In this document: positions 1 to 6,599 of the stretch, piece by piece
How the letters are laid out: every line of letters starts with the position of its first letter
Numbering within the stretch: the stretch's first letter is position 1
Assembly (NCBI GenBank): GCA_018900295.1
Contig: JAHIGH010000131.1
Coordinates: 1-12,973, forward strand
From: Patescibacteria group bacterium
GTDB lineage: Bacteria; Patescibacteriota; Microgenomatia; Levybacterales; UBA12049
Reading direction: 5' to 3'
Length of the DNA stretch: 12,973 nucleotides
The notes under the pieces: model-generated
Databases searched by the model: none
Seen by the model: only the letters and a program-made list of their open reading frames with translations
Told to the model about the DNA's origin: nothing
Made by a program: the position numbers and the translations under genes

Positions 1-186
1 GATAGCCGCGGGTTTTTGAAACCATTCAAAGATTGCCGATGAAGCAACAGGACTTAATTCTTCGACAGCGCATACGCTTTGTGAATTTTTACTGTTAAAG
101 TAAAGAAAGCACAACAATATAAAGACAAGAAAAAAAGCAGATATATATCTTGGGCTATGAAGAATCTTTCCTAAAAATTTCCACAT
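1..186 (-). CDS. N-terminus of an exported or membrane-anchored protein, unidentified (partial)
   Basis: The minus strand is open from ATG at 186 to the window edge (62 codons), and a TAG lies directly before that ATG, so it is the earliest start in this frame. The translation starts MWKFLGKILHSPRY, followed by a strongly hydrophobic stretch at about residues 15-30 (ISAFFLVFILLCFLYF) and then a polar region with NSKNSQSVCAVEE. A basic start followed by one hydrophobic helix is a signal peptide or N-terminal anchor, so the mature protein should lie outside the cytoplasmic membrane. A VCA-V segment at residues 38-41 could be a signal-peptidase region, but this is not certain. The rest of the protein lies outside the window, so no family can be named. 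It is divergent from the DUF389 gene. Confidence 0.6.
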   Translation of the reverse strand, partial: MWKFLGKILHSPRYISAFFLVFILLCFLYFNSKNSQSVCAVEELSPVASSAIFEWFQKPAAI

Positions 187-206
187 CTATGTATTTTAAT
201 ACAAAC

Positions 207-212
207 ATTATA
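207..212 (-). promoter_or_regulatory. Candidate -10 (TATAAT) of the minus-strand gene
   Basis: Read on the minus strand this is a perfect TATAAT, placing transcription start near 200 and the ATG at 186 about 14 nt later. I see no convincing -35. A short palindrome TGTATT-TT-AATACA (190-203) lies between the -10 and the start codon and would overlap the transcription start; it could be an operator or chance in AT-rich DNA. Confidence 0.35.
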
Positions 213-252
213 GTTATTACTACTTGAGAAATTGCTGAAAATTTTATCATTT

Positions 253-293
253 ACATTTGCGCCAAACTACTCAACCTCAAAACCGGCAAATGT
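253..293. repeat. Inverted repeat ACATTTGC-N25-GCAAATGT in the divergent intergenic region
   Basis: Two perfectly complementary 8-mers (253-260 and 286-293) flank 25 bp, roughly midway between the divergent starts at 186 and 370. The placement suits a regulator-binding site or a hairpin shared by both genes. No T-tract follows, so it is not a typical terminator. Eight base pairs with a long loop could be chance. Confidence 0.3.
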
Positions 294-314
294 TATGTTC
301 GCTGATTTTAATTC

Positions 315-343
315 TTGCCCTCACCGAATGGATGCATTAAGAT
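315..343 (+). promoter_or_regulatory. Candidate sigma-70 promoter of the DUF389 gene
   Basis: TTGCCC (315-320), a 17-bp spacer, then TAAGAT (338-343); each hexamer matches 4 of 6 consensus positions. Transcription would begin near 350, giving about 20 nt of leader before the ATG at 370. The match is moderate. Confidence 0.3.
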
Positions 344-369
344 AAAAAAGGGCGCTTTCGTTATTATTT

Positions 370-1935
370 ATGAAATTACTCGGATTACAGCATTTCACCA
401 ATGACATAAAAGATGTAAACCAAAACAACGTCGTTCAAAAAATTAAGAAAAATACGCAATTCTCCTTTAGTTTTTTAATACTTCTTATCTCATCCACAAT
501 TATTTGTACGCTTGGCCTGTTGCTTGGATCCGCACCAATTGTTATTGGCGGGATGCTCATCTCGCCTCTTATGTGGCCTCTTATGAAAATTGCCATTGGT
601 GTTTCTCATGAATTAAAAAGTTTTATCAAACAGGCGCTAAGCCTTCTATTATTGTCTGTAATTATTATCTTAGGATGCTCATTTATTATCGCATATATAT
701 CACCGATAAAACTTGTAAATCCCGAGATACTTTCACGAACAAATCCGACACTGCTTGATATTTTCGTGGCGTTTGCCGCGGGCGCGATCGCCGCCTTTGC
801 CATCTTACAAAAGAAAATTTCCGATAGCCTGGCAGGTGTAGCTATAGCAATATCCCTTTTACCCCCGCTTTGCGTAAGCGGCATTGGTATAGCGCTTTTT
901 AATTATCAAATTGCCTCAGGTGCTTTTTTGCTGTTCTTAGCGAATGTTGTATCCATCATTTTCATTTCTATCTTCGTATTTATATTTTCAGGCATTAAAA
1001 AGAACGGAGACAAACCCATTAGGTTCAGGGGAATAGCGCTGATTACGATAATACTTATTTTTACCTCTTTGCCTTTGATTTCTTTTTTAGCGAATTATTC
1101 TTTTAAGTCGAAGGCTTATTCAATAAGTCAGGATGTTCTCGTGAAATATTTCAAATCAGTATCAACATCAATTTCGGTGCAAAATGTAAAGACAACAATA
1201 CAAAAATCTGAAGGGCAAGACATTATTTTTATCAATGCGGATGTGCTTATTCCTGAAGAGATAACCCTGGACTACAATCAAAAAAATGAGATTGTACGTA
1301 AATTGGAAGGGGAATTGAAAAAAAAGATTGATCTTAATTTAAGGATACAAAAATCCATCGCTCTTCAAAGTAAAGATGCCATAGCTTATGGATCGACAAA
1401 AGAAGTACTGATAAAACTCTTCCGGGAAAAATTACTTGGCATCGACAATACAATAAACATCAGTTCGCTTGATGTATATCGCAATGAATACAATCCTTAT
1501 TGGAAGATCGATGCTGTTCTTTTGAGTAATCCTGAGATTTATCTGACCGAGGATCAGCGCAGCGATATAGAAAGCACGCTCAGGAAGAAAATAAATCAAC
1601 TGGTTGTACTCAATATAGAGCTGGTTCCAAGATTAAAACTTAAATCACAACCCGACTTGGAAAACGAAAAAATAAAAAATGATATTAAAAATATCCTTAA
1701 CACATCATTAAAAGATATTGCCATAGAATTGGTAGTATTACAAAACAACAAGCAAGAAGGCAACGATATGGTTGGGGAAGAATATACTGCAATAATATCC
1801 GTACAAATTCCCAAGGGGTTTTCTTTCACACAAATATATATAGATGAGATGAAGAGCTATTTGTCGGAAAAATATAATAAGAATTTTAAGATAAAATTGA
1901 TTACAACAGAAAGAACAATTTACGAACCTCAATAA
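370..1935 (+). CDS. DUF389 family integral membrane protein
   Basis: The 521-aa protein carries the DUF389 (PF04087) membrane domain at about residues 35-210. It has the typical block LLGSAPIVIGGMLISPLMWP (residues 51-70) and a second conserved block with DSLAGVAIAISLLPPLCVSG (152-171), plus about six hydrophobic segments, the last at about 221-241. About 270 hydrophilic residues follow with no motif I recognise; they alternate strand-like and helical stretches and probably form a soluble domain. The family is widespread in bacteria and archaea, but its function is not established and I do not assign one. The ATG at 370 has no clear ribosome-binding site. The MscS-type channel follows after 33 bp on the same strand, so the two are probably co-transcribed. 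That suggests, without proof, a shared envelope or osmotic-stress role. Confidence 0.85.
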   Translation: MKLLGLQHFTNDIKDVNQNNVVQKIKKNTQFSFSFLILLISSTIICTLGLLLGSAPIVIGGMLISPLMWPLMKIAIGVSHELKSFIKQALSLLLLSVIIILGCSFIIAYISPIKLVNPEILSRTNPTLLDIFVAFAAGAIAAFAILQKKISDSLAGVAIAISLLPPLCVSGIGIALFNYQIASGAFLLFLANVVSIIFISIFVFIFSGIKKNGDKPIRFRGIALITIILIFTSLPLISFLANYSFKSKAYSISQDVLVKYFKSVSTSISVQNVKTTIQKSEGQDIIFINADVLIPEEITLDYNQKNEIVRKLEGELKKKIDLNLRIQKSIALQSKDAIAYGSTKEVLIKLFREKLLGIDNTINISSLDVYRNEYNPYWKIDAVLLSNPEIYLTEDQRSDIESTLRKKINQLVVLNIELVPRLKLKSQPDLENEKIKNDIKNILNTSLKDIAIELVVLQNNKQEGNDMVGEEYTAIISVQIPKGFSFTQIYIDEMKSYLSEKYNKNFKIKLITTERTIYEPQ

Positions 1936-1968
1936 AGGAATCTGCATCTTTGATATCTGAATATTTTT

Positions 1969-2844
1969 ATGTACAATATAAAGGATATGGATCTTTTTAG
2001 AAATGAGTATGCAACGGCAATCTCTTGGTTCACCGCCCATGGCTTTAAAATAGCAGGTATTATTTTGGGCGCGTTTTTAATTTACAAATTCGGCGATGCT
2101 TTCATAGAAAAAATTATCAGGAAGGCAATTGTGCCCAGAAAATTTGTTACGAAAGAAGAAGAAAAGAAAAGAGAAGACACACTGATACAAGTTCTTTCAA
2201 CCGCGCTGAATATACTGATTGTTGTACTTGCTCTGCTTATGATTCTTTCGGAGATTGGAATTAATACCACCCCCCTTATCGCAAGCGCCGGAATTGTCGG
2301 AATAGCTGTAGGATTTGGCGGACAATATTTAATCAAAGATTTTATTTCAGGGACTTTTATAATTTTGGAAAATCAGTACCGTGTAGGTGATGTTGTATGC
2401 CTTGGAACAACATGCGGACTTGTAGAAGACATGAATCTTCGCATTACGGTATTGCGTGACCTCGATGGGATAGTACATCATGTTCCTAACGGTGAAATTA
2501 AAATTTCTTCAAATTATTCTAAAGATCACGCCAATGTAAATTTAAATATTGGCATCGCTTACGATACAAGCCTTGAAAAAGTAATACAAATAATAAATAA
2601 AGTCGGAAATGATTTATCCGAAGATAAAGATTGGAAAGAAAAAATAAGAAAGCCCCCCCAATTTTTGCGGGTAGATGATTTTGCGGATTCGGCAGTTATT
2701 GTAAAGATATTGGGGGAGACAGCGCCGCTCAAACAATGGGAAGTTGCCGGAGAGTTACGAAAGCGGATTAAAATAGCGTTTGATAAAGAGCATATAGAAA
2801 TTCCATTCCCCCAGCGCGTTGTACATATGAAGAACATAGGGTAA
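1969..2844 (+). CDS. MscS-family small-conductance mechanosensitive channel
   Basis: At 291 aa this is close to the usual MscS length (about 286 in E. coli). Predicted membrane helices lie at about residues 28-44, 73-96 and 100-130. The third is the pore-lining TM3, with the Gly/Ala-rich pattern AGIVGIAVGFGGQYLIKD followed by FISGTFIILENQYRVGD, which leads into the beta domain. The downstream G-x-VED-x-N-LR-x-T and VPNGEI segments are typical of the MscS beta domain, and the C-terminal alpha/beta part ends near IPFPQRVV, as in most family members. Such channels open under membrane tension to release solutes during hypo-osmotic shock. The cytosolic linker 57-70 is highly charged. The ATG at 1969 has no Shine-Dalgarno; an in-frame ATG at 1987 has AAGGA only one base before it, so the upstream start is preferred. 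Confidence 0.92.
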   Translation: MYNIKDMDLFRNEYATAISWFTAHGFKIAGIILGAFLIYKFGDAFIEKIIRKAIVPRKFVTKEEEKKREDTLIQVLSTALNILIVVLALLMILSEIGINTTPLIASAGIVGIAVGFGGQYLIKDFISGTFIILENQYRVGDVVCLGTTCGLVEDMNLRITVLRDLDGIVHHVPNGEIKISSNYSKDHANVNLNIGIAYDTSLEKVIQIINKVGNDLSEDKDWKEKIRKPPQFLRVDDFADSAVIVKILGETAPLKQWEVAGELRKRIKIAFDKEHIEIPFPQRVVHMKNIG

Positions 2845-3024
2845 ATTATAAGCTTCATGTAGCTCAATAATTATTAGCCGCATTATTTAATGGGATTGCT
2901 TTTTCTTGAATTTCATCCAGGTCTCATCAGCCAAGTTTTATATGCCGTCCTCCATTTATCTTATTTGAAAAAAAAGCAAGGACTGGTAGAATCAAATCGA
3001 ACGCTGGAACTATTCTATAAGAAA

Positions 3025-3264
3025 ATGAAAATAATAAAATTTATTGAAGAAAAATTTTGGCTCCCTCTTATTATTGCTCTGATTTTGGGTTTATTAATTC
3101 CGACTTTTGGTAAATCCCTCATTTTTCTCATAATCCCTTTTCTTATGATTATTCTCTTTCTCACATATCTCAAAACCGATTTGATAGAAATTATATCCCA
3201 CATCAAAAAACCATTTTTTACGCCGGAGCAGATTTGTAATCTGCTCCGCAACTTTTCCTCCTAA
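3025..3264 (+). pseudogene. 5' fragment of a BASS-type (bile acid:Na+ symporter family) transporter
   Basis: From the ATG at 3025 the protein reads MKIIKFIEEKFWLPLIIALI, then a Gly-Leu-Leu-Ile-Pro turn, a second hydrophobic helix (PFLMIILFLTYLKTD) and HIKKPFF. This is the usual N-terminal two-helix start of BASS-family transporters. The homology stops at about 3220, just before the palindrome at 3224, and the last ~14 codons are element sequence ending at TAA 3262-3264. The reading frame stays open upstream to 2890, but residues before 3025 do not resemble the family and I treat them as chance. The matching C-terminus lies at 3850-4032. About 170 residues normally found between them are absent, so the transporter is dead. 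Confidence 0.7.
3224..3248. repeat. Left-end palindrome of the RAYT element
   Basis: Perfect 11-bp stem CGGAGCAGATT / AATCTGCTCCG around a TGT loop. It lies at the break in the BASS gene and 36 bp upstream of the transposase start. The outer CGGAGCA...TGCTCCG arms are identical to those of the palindrome at 3819-3843. RAYT (REP-associated tyrosine transposase) proteins act on such REP-like hairpins. Confidence 0.85.
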
Positions 3265-3268
3265 CTTT

Positions 3269-3277
3269 TGCTACACT
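3269..3277 (+). promoter_or_regulatory. Extended -10 (TGC-TACACT) of the transposase gene
   Basis: TG at 3269-3270, one base, then TACACT (3272-3277). Seven bases after the hexamer is the A of the ATG at 3284, so the transcript would be leaderless. There is no -35 at normal spacing and no Shine-Dalgarno. The first palindrome lies just upstream. Confidence 0.4.
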
Positions 3278-3283
3278 TAAATC

Positions 3284-3784
3284 ATGCCGTCAGCTCAAAT
3301 TGGTAAAAACAATAATTCAGGATGCTACTTTATTACATTTACTATTAATCACTGGTATTACTTATTTGATCGGTATAACCGTTGGAATATTCTTGCCAAG
3401 TCTCTACAGTATTGTGTCGACAATAAATCTTTAAAACTTTATGGTTTTATCTTCATGTTGAATCATATACATCTTATTTTTTCATCACCTGATGCAATTG
3501 GCTTTATTCGTGATTTTAAAAAATTTACCTCCAAAGAACTAAAGAAAAATATTTTAGAGACTGAAGCACATGTGTTAAAGCTTTTTCTTGATGAAAACAA
3601 TAATTATCAGTTTTGGCAGAAAACAAATATGCCCTTACTTATCGAGACAGAAAAATTTTTTCTTCAAAAACTTAATTACATGTACAATAACCCTGTCCGT
3701 AAAAAGTACGTAGAAAAACCTGAGTACTGGTACTGGTCGTCTGCTAATCCTGCCTGTGAACTGAAGGTTAAATCTGCCTTTTAA
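3284..3784 (+). CDS. REP-associated tyrosine transposase (RAYT, IS200-like Y1 transposase)
   Basis: At 166 aa this is the usual length for RAYT proteins. The HUH metal-binding motif is H61-I-H63 inside FIFMLNHIHLIF. The C-terminal helix block KLNYMYNNPVRKKYV (129-143) carries the catalytic-tyrosine candidates (Y132, less likely Y134), and the family-typical WSSA follows at 151-154. These enzymes cut and rejoin single-stranded DNA at hairpin sequences through a 5'-phosphotyrosine link. All key residues are present, so the protein may be active. The palindromes at 3224-3248 and 3819-3843 are its likely substrates. The gene sits within a broken BASS transporter gene, in the same orientation. Confidence 0.92.
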   Translation: MPSAQIGKNNNSGCYFITFTINHWYYLFDRYNRWNILAKSLQYCVDNKSLKLYGFIFMLNHIHLIFSSPDAIGFIRDFKKFTSKELKKNILETEAHVLKLFLDENNNYQFWQKTNMPLLIETEKFFLQKLNYMYNNPVRKKYVEKPEYWYWSSANPACELKVKSAF

Positions 3785-3818
3785 GAAAAGTTTGAGAAAT
3801 ATCTGGGAAGAAACGTTT

Positions 3819-3843
3819 CGGAGCAAGTTACAAACTTGCTCCG
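3819..3843. repeat. Right-end palindrome of the RAYT element
   Basis: Perfect 11-bp stem CGGAGCAAGTT / AACTTGCTCCG around an ACA loop, 34 bp after the transposase stop and 6 bp before the BASS 3' fragment. It shares the outer CGGAGCA arms with the left palindrome but differs in the inner four pairs (AGTT versus GATT). No T-run follows, so it is an element end rather than a terminator. Confidence 0.85.
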
Positions 3844-3849
3844 GCTAAT

Positions 3850-4032
3850 TTGTCTGTAGCTAAAACATACATGAATAATTCTCTTGCTCTTGGTTTGGCT
3901 CTGGCATTTTTCCCTCCAAAAATTGCCCTATTAGTTGCGTTATCAGAAATTCCATGGACTACAACCCTCGCCCCCTTTAACTATTTCATTAAAAAAATCT
4001 CACAACATAGACAAAAAGAAATGTTGAATTAA
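3850..4032 (+). pseudogene. 3' fragment of the BASS-type transporter
   Basis: The open frame encodes SVAKTYMNNSLALGLALAFF, then PPKIALLVALSEIPW and a short basic tail (IKKISQHRQKEMLN), ending at TAA. A Gly/Ala/Asn-rich last core helix (NNSLALGLALAFF) followed by SEIPW and a charged tail is how many BASS-family proteins end. It pairs with the N-terminal fragment at 3025, and the RAYT element occupies the join. The nominal TTG start at 3850 has no ribosome-binding site and is unlikely to be used. The homology seems to begin within a few bases of the right palindrome. Confidence 0.65.
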
Positions 4033-4113
4033 AAAGGATGCCGTTTATAGCAAAGTATAAATTACTACCCAACAAACACGTGAGGTATATGTAAGATTAC
4101 AAGACAGGTTCTA

Positions 4114-4122
4114 TGCTATACT
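4114..4122 (+). promoter_or_regulatory. Extended -10 (TGC-TATACT) of the mntA-hepT operon
   Basis: TG (4114-4115), C, then TATACT (4117-4122; 5 of 6 consensus). The GTG start at 4130 is 8 nt beyond the hexamer, at the expected transcription start, so translation is probably leaderless. No -35 and no Shine-Dalgarno are visible. Confidence 0.45.
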
Positions 4123-4129
4123 ACATACA

Positions 4130-4420
4130 GTGAAACATGTGATATTAGAAGAAATTAAAAATAAAGTAGTACCAATCCTTAAAGAAACCGGTATAACCCG
4201 TGCCGCTATTTTTGGGAGCATTGCGCGACGAGAGCAAACAAAAAAAAGTGATGTAGATATTCTGGTAGATTTACCAAAAGGCATGAGCTTATTTGATGTT
4301 ATTGATTTAGAATTTAAATTAGAAGAAGCAATTCATAGAAAAGTCGACCTTGTTGATTTCGAAGCAATTAAACCTCGGTTAAAACCATATATCATGCAAG
4401 ATCAGATACAGATTATATGA
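4130..4420 (+). CDS. mntA: MntA-type nucleotidyltransferase antitoxin
   Basis: This 96-aa minimal nucleotidyltransferase has the signature GSX10DXD: G29-S30, then D41-V-D43. The third acidic residue is probably D73 in KVDLVD. In characterised HepT/MntA pairs this enzyme transfers AMP from ATP to a tyrosine of HepT and so silences the toxin. All catalytic residues are present. The start is GTG at 4130; no ATG lies in frame near it. The gene overlaps hepT by 4 nt (ATGA at 4417-4420), so the two are translationally coupled. Length and motif agree with the MNT family, and the partner gene makes the assignment secure. Confidence 0.93.
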   Translation: MKHVILEEIKNKVVPILKETGITRAAIFGSIARREQTKKSDVDILVDLPKGMSLFDVIDLEFKLEEAIHRKVDLVDFEAIKPRLKPYIMQDQIQII

Positions 4421-4770
4421 AAAGAGATCCTCTTATTTATATTCAGGATATGCTTGAAAGCATAGAATATATTAAAGAAGACACGCAAAGATTGTCGGAA
4501 AAAGAATTTTCTCAAGCAAGAATAGTTCAACAAGCAGTGGTGAGAAATATTGAAATTATGGGAGAAGCAGCGCAACAACTCCCAAAAGAGTTTAAAGTCC
4601 ACTATCCGACAATTCCATGGCGCAAAATCGCAGCTACGAGAAATAAAATTATTCATGAATACTTTGGATTGAAAATAGATGTCATCTGGAAAACAATTCA
4701 AGACGATTTACCGGAATTAAAAAGACAATTAGAGCAAATTCTCAAAGACTACCCTACAGAAGAAAAATAA
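4417..4770 (+). CDS. hepT: HepT-like (DUF86) RNase toxin
   Basis: This 117-aa all-helical protein has the HEPN signature RX4HXY: R75-NKII-H80-E-Y82. R and H form the RNase active site of HepT, and the tyrosine is the residue that MntA AMPylates. The conserved N-terminal pattern R-DP-x-Y-I-x-DMLESI and the IMGEAAQQLP block (47-56) are typical of DUF86. The ATG overlaps the mntA stop (ATGA). The toxin seems intact. The antitoxin-first order is seen in some HepT/MntA loci and the reverse order in others. The pair lies between two gene remnants (BASS at 4032, isochorismatase at 4782), as expected in a region of frequent gain and loss. Confidence 0.93.
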   Translation: MKRDPLIYIQDMLESIEYIKEDTQRLSEKEFSQARIVQQAVVRNIEIMGEAAQQLPKEFKVHYPTIPWRKIAATRNKIIHEYFGLKIDVIWKTIQDDLPELKRQLEQILKDYPTEEK

Positions 4771-4781
4771 TAGTAAAAAAT

Positions 4782-4868
4782 ATGAATAAAGCCCTGATCG
4801 TTATTGACGTACAAAAATACTTTCTCAATCCAAAAACAAAGCCCATGGTTGAAAGAATTAATATTTAG
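4782..4868 (+). pseudogene. 5' stub of an isochorismatase-type cysteine hydrolase
   Basis: A 28-codon open frame starts MNKALIVIDVQKYFLNPKTK and ends at TAG 4866-4868. The hydrophobic strand plus D-V-Q-x-x-F-L-N is the N-terminal hallmark of isochorismatase-like hydrolases, where the Asp is the first catalytic-triad residue. Whole family members are about 150-200 aa, so some 80 percent is missing. The 103 bp after the stop show no further homology in any frame. Only 11 bp separate it from the hepT stop. It is a relic of a deletion, not a functional peptide as far as can be seen. Confidence 0.6.
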
Positions 4869-4908
4869 GCGTTTACCTATTACAATGTTTCTTACTATTT
4901 TATTAATG

Positions 4909-4954
4909 TTGAGTCTATGGTAGTGAAAGGAATATAATGGCTTTGTGGTAAAAT
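4909..4954 (+). promoter_or_regulatory. Candidate tandem promoter of tspO
   Basis: TTGAGT (4909-4914), an 18-bp spacer, then a perfect TATAAT (4933-4938). A second extended -10, TGG-TAAAAT, lies at 4946-4954, and its predicted start near 4961 is 11 nt before the ATG at 4972. Neither leader contains a Shine-Dalgarno. Confidence 0.45.
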
Positions 4955-4971
4955 AAAAAAAATAAATTGAC

Positions 4972-5445
4972 ATGAGAGATTTTTCCAAGCTTATAATATC
5001 TGTTACGGTTTGTGAGCTTATTGGCTTACTCAGTACACCCTTTACCATTTCCTCAATACCCACATGGTATGCGGGACTCATAAAGCCATTCTTTTCTCCG
5101 CCCAATTGGATATTTGCTCCCGTTTGGACGACTTTATATTTTTTGATGGGAGTTTCAGTTTATCTAATTTGGAGAAAAGGCATAGAAAATAAAGAAATAA
5201 AAATCGCAATCTATTATTTTATAACTCAACTCTTCTTTAATTTTTTTTGGTCTATTTTTTTCTTTGGATTACGCCTGCCGCTTGTTGCGTTTATAGATAT
5301 TATCGTATTATTAGCAGCAATCGTCCTGACAATGATGAAATTCTACAAGATATCCAAAGTCTCTTTATATCTTTTGATTCCTTATCTTTTATGGGTAAGC
5401 TTTGCTACGATTCTTAATATGTCTATTGTGTTATTGAATAGATAG
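4972..5445 (+). CDS. tspO: TspO/MBR family protein (tryptophan-rich sensory protein, translocator homologue)
   Basis: At 157 aa with five hydrophobic segments, this matches the usual TspO length of about 155-160. Diagnostic residues are present: W32-Y33-A-G-L-x-KP-x-F-x-PP-x-W (to W46), A-P-V-W52 and the ending of TM1-TM2; Q86-L-F-F-N90-F-F-W93 in TM3; and P137-Y-x-L-W141-V-S-F-A-x-x-L-N149 in TM5. TspO proteins are membrane proteins that bind and may degrade or export porphyrins, and they influence stress responses. The ligand here cannot be told from the sequence. No tetrapyrrole genes lie nearby. The gene stands alone: its own promoter is upstream and galT begins 55 bp downstream. Confidence 0.93.
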   Translation: MRDFSKLIISVTVCELIGLLSTPFTISSIPTWYAGLIKPFFSPPNWIFAPVWTTLYFLMGVSVYLIWRKGIENKEIKIAIYYFITQLFFNFFWSIFFFGLRLPLVAFIDIIVLLAAIVLTMMKFYKISKVSLYLLIPYLLWVSFATILNMSIVLLNR

Positions 5446-5500
5446 ACTATATTGAAAACGTATTATTTTGTGTAGTAGAAATGCAGCATCTTCAAAATGT

Positions 5501-6550
5501 ATGGATAAAAAACAAAAAAAGCGCCTTCACGTTTCAGGGACAAAATTCCCTTCGGAACTGCGTTCCAACACAATCTCAAACGATTGGGTGATTATAGCCA
5601 CAGGCAGGGGCAAAAAACCGGCAACCTTTAAAAAAGAAAAAAGGAAAAAAATAATTCCCCCGAAAAGTAATTGTCCGTTTTGCAATATTGATAAAATAGG
5701 AAAAACATGTTTGATTTTTGCGAAAGGTCGAAAAATTCACGGTAATAAAATCCCTCATAATTGGACTACTATTGTGATCCCCAACAAATACCCGGCGTTG
5801 ATACCTTCCTGCTCCCTGAATGAAAAAGCGGATGGTTTCTTCAGGACAATGGACGGCGTAGGTTATCACGAAGTAGTTGTGTTCCATGATCATCAAAAAT
5901 CATTTGCCCTTTTTTCAGTTGAGGAACTGGAGGAAGTAATCACCGCGTATCAGGATCGGTATTTGGAATTGATGGAAAAATCTTTTACAAAATATATTTC
6001 TATTTTTCACAATCACGGCCAGGATGCCGGAGCCTCTATTTTTCATCCTCACTCTCAGATCTTGGCGGTGCCGGTAATGGATCCTGACCTGAATCTGGCA
6101 ATTTCAAATTCAAAAAAATATTTTGAACAAAATAAAAAATGCGTCTATTGCGGCATGAATGAGTGGGAGCAAGACAAAAAAGAGAGAATTGTTTTTGAAA
6201 ATAAGGAATTTTTAGTTTTATGCCCTTTTGTTTCAAAGTCCGCTTTTGAGATGATAATTACCCCTAAAAAACACATGCATTGTTTTGAAAGAATTAATGG
6301 CACGGAAAAGTTACATCTTGCCGTTGCTCTAAAAGAGGCTCTTTTCCGCCTTTACAAAGCATTGAATGACCCTCCTTATAATTTTTACATCCATACCTCG
6401 CCCGTAAACAGCGGGAATTATGATTTCTATCATTGGCATTTAACCATTTTGCCCAAGACCGCGACCTGGGCCGGTTTCGAACTCTCGACAGGCATAGAAA
6501 TTTCAACCATCGAACCTGAAAAAGCCGCCGAATACCTGCGAAAACAATAA
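5501..6550 (+). CDS. galT: Galactose-1-phosphate uridylyltransferase (GalT, HIT superfamily)
   Basis: GalT moves UMP between UDP-glucose and galactose-1-phosphate in the Leloir pathway. From ATG 5501 the protein is 349 aa, the normal size. The N-terminal block ELRSNTISNDWVIIATGRG (19-37) is typical. The first Zn-binding pair is C58-x2-C61. The active-site strand has H170-N-H-G then H182-P-H184-S-Q; the second histidine (H184) is the expected UMP-carrying nucleophile. A second CxxC pair (C214, C217) opens the C-terminal half, and H311-W-H313 lies near the end, as in other bacterial GalTs. The frame stays open upstream to a TTG at 5468, but the extra 11 residues are not family-like, so I chose ATG 5501. 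No Shine-Dalgarno is present. No galK or galE lies in the window, so it may serve general nucleotide-sugar supply. Confidence 0.93.
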   Translation: MDKKQKKRLHVSGTKFPSELRSNTISNDWVIIATGRGKKPATFKKEKRKKIIPPKSNCPFCNIDKIGKTCLIFAKGRKIHGNKIPHNWTTIVIPNKYPALIPSCSLNEKADGFFRTMDGVGYHEVVVFHDHQKSFALFSVEELEEVITAYQDRYLELMEKSFTKYISIFHNHGQDAGASIFHPHSQILAVPVMDPDLNLAISNSKKYFEQNKKCVYCGMNEWEQDKKERIVFENKEFLVLCPFVSKSAFEMIITPKKHMHCFERINGTEKLHLAVALKEALFRLYKALNDPPYNFYIHTSPVNSGNYDFYHWHLTILPKTATWAGFELSTGIEISTIEPEKAAEYLRKQ

Positions 6551-6599
6551 ATGTGATTTGTAAATCTATTCCATTTTCTAATTAAGAGCAAAATTGGTA

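Larger units (their letters stand above)
3224..3843 (+). mobile_element. RAYT/IS200-like element inserted in the BASS gene
   Basis: A single transposase gene is framed by two 25-bp palindromes that share their outer seven base pairs, and the whole lies exactly between the N- and C-terminal remains of one transporter gene. The element is about 620 bp. No target duplication is seen, as expected for HUH (Y1) transposases. The missing middle of the host gene means that insertion was accompanied or followed by deletion of roughly 0.5 kb. The exact outer boundaries cannot be set from one copy; 3224 and 3843 are the hairpin limits. Confidence 0.75.

Noticed and set aside
2860..3010. tRNA-like GTTCGATT on the minus strand, and a minus-strand reading LDEIQEKAIPLNNAANNY before a stop
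   Set aside because: The T-loop-like motif has no pairing T-stem and no acceptor stem. The minus-strand peptide follows two stop codons and matches nothing I recognise.
2890..3024. In-frame upstream extension of the BASS fragment (start at 2890)
   Set aside because: The 45 extra residues are not transporter-like, and family members begin at the equivalent of ATG 3025 (MKIIKFIEEKFW). The frame is probably open by chance.
3819..3860. Rho-independent terminator after the transposase
   Set aside because: The stem is strong but no T-run follows, and it matches the left-end palindrome, so it is better explained as an element end.
5468..5500. TTG start adding 11 residues to GalT
   Set aside because: The added residues are unlike GalT, and ATG 5501 gives the normal family length.
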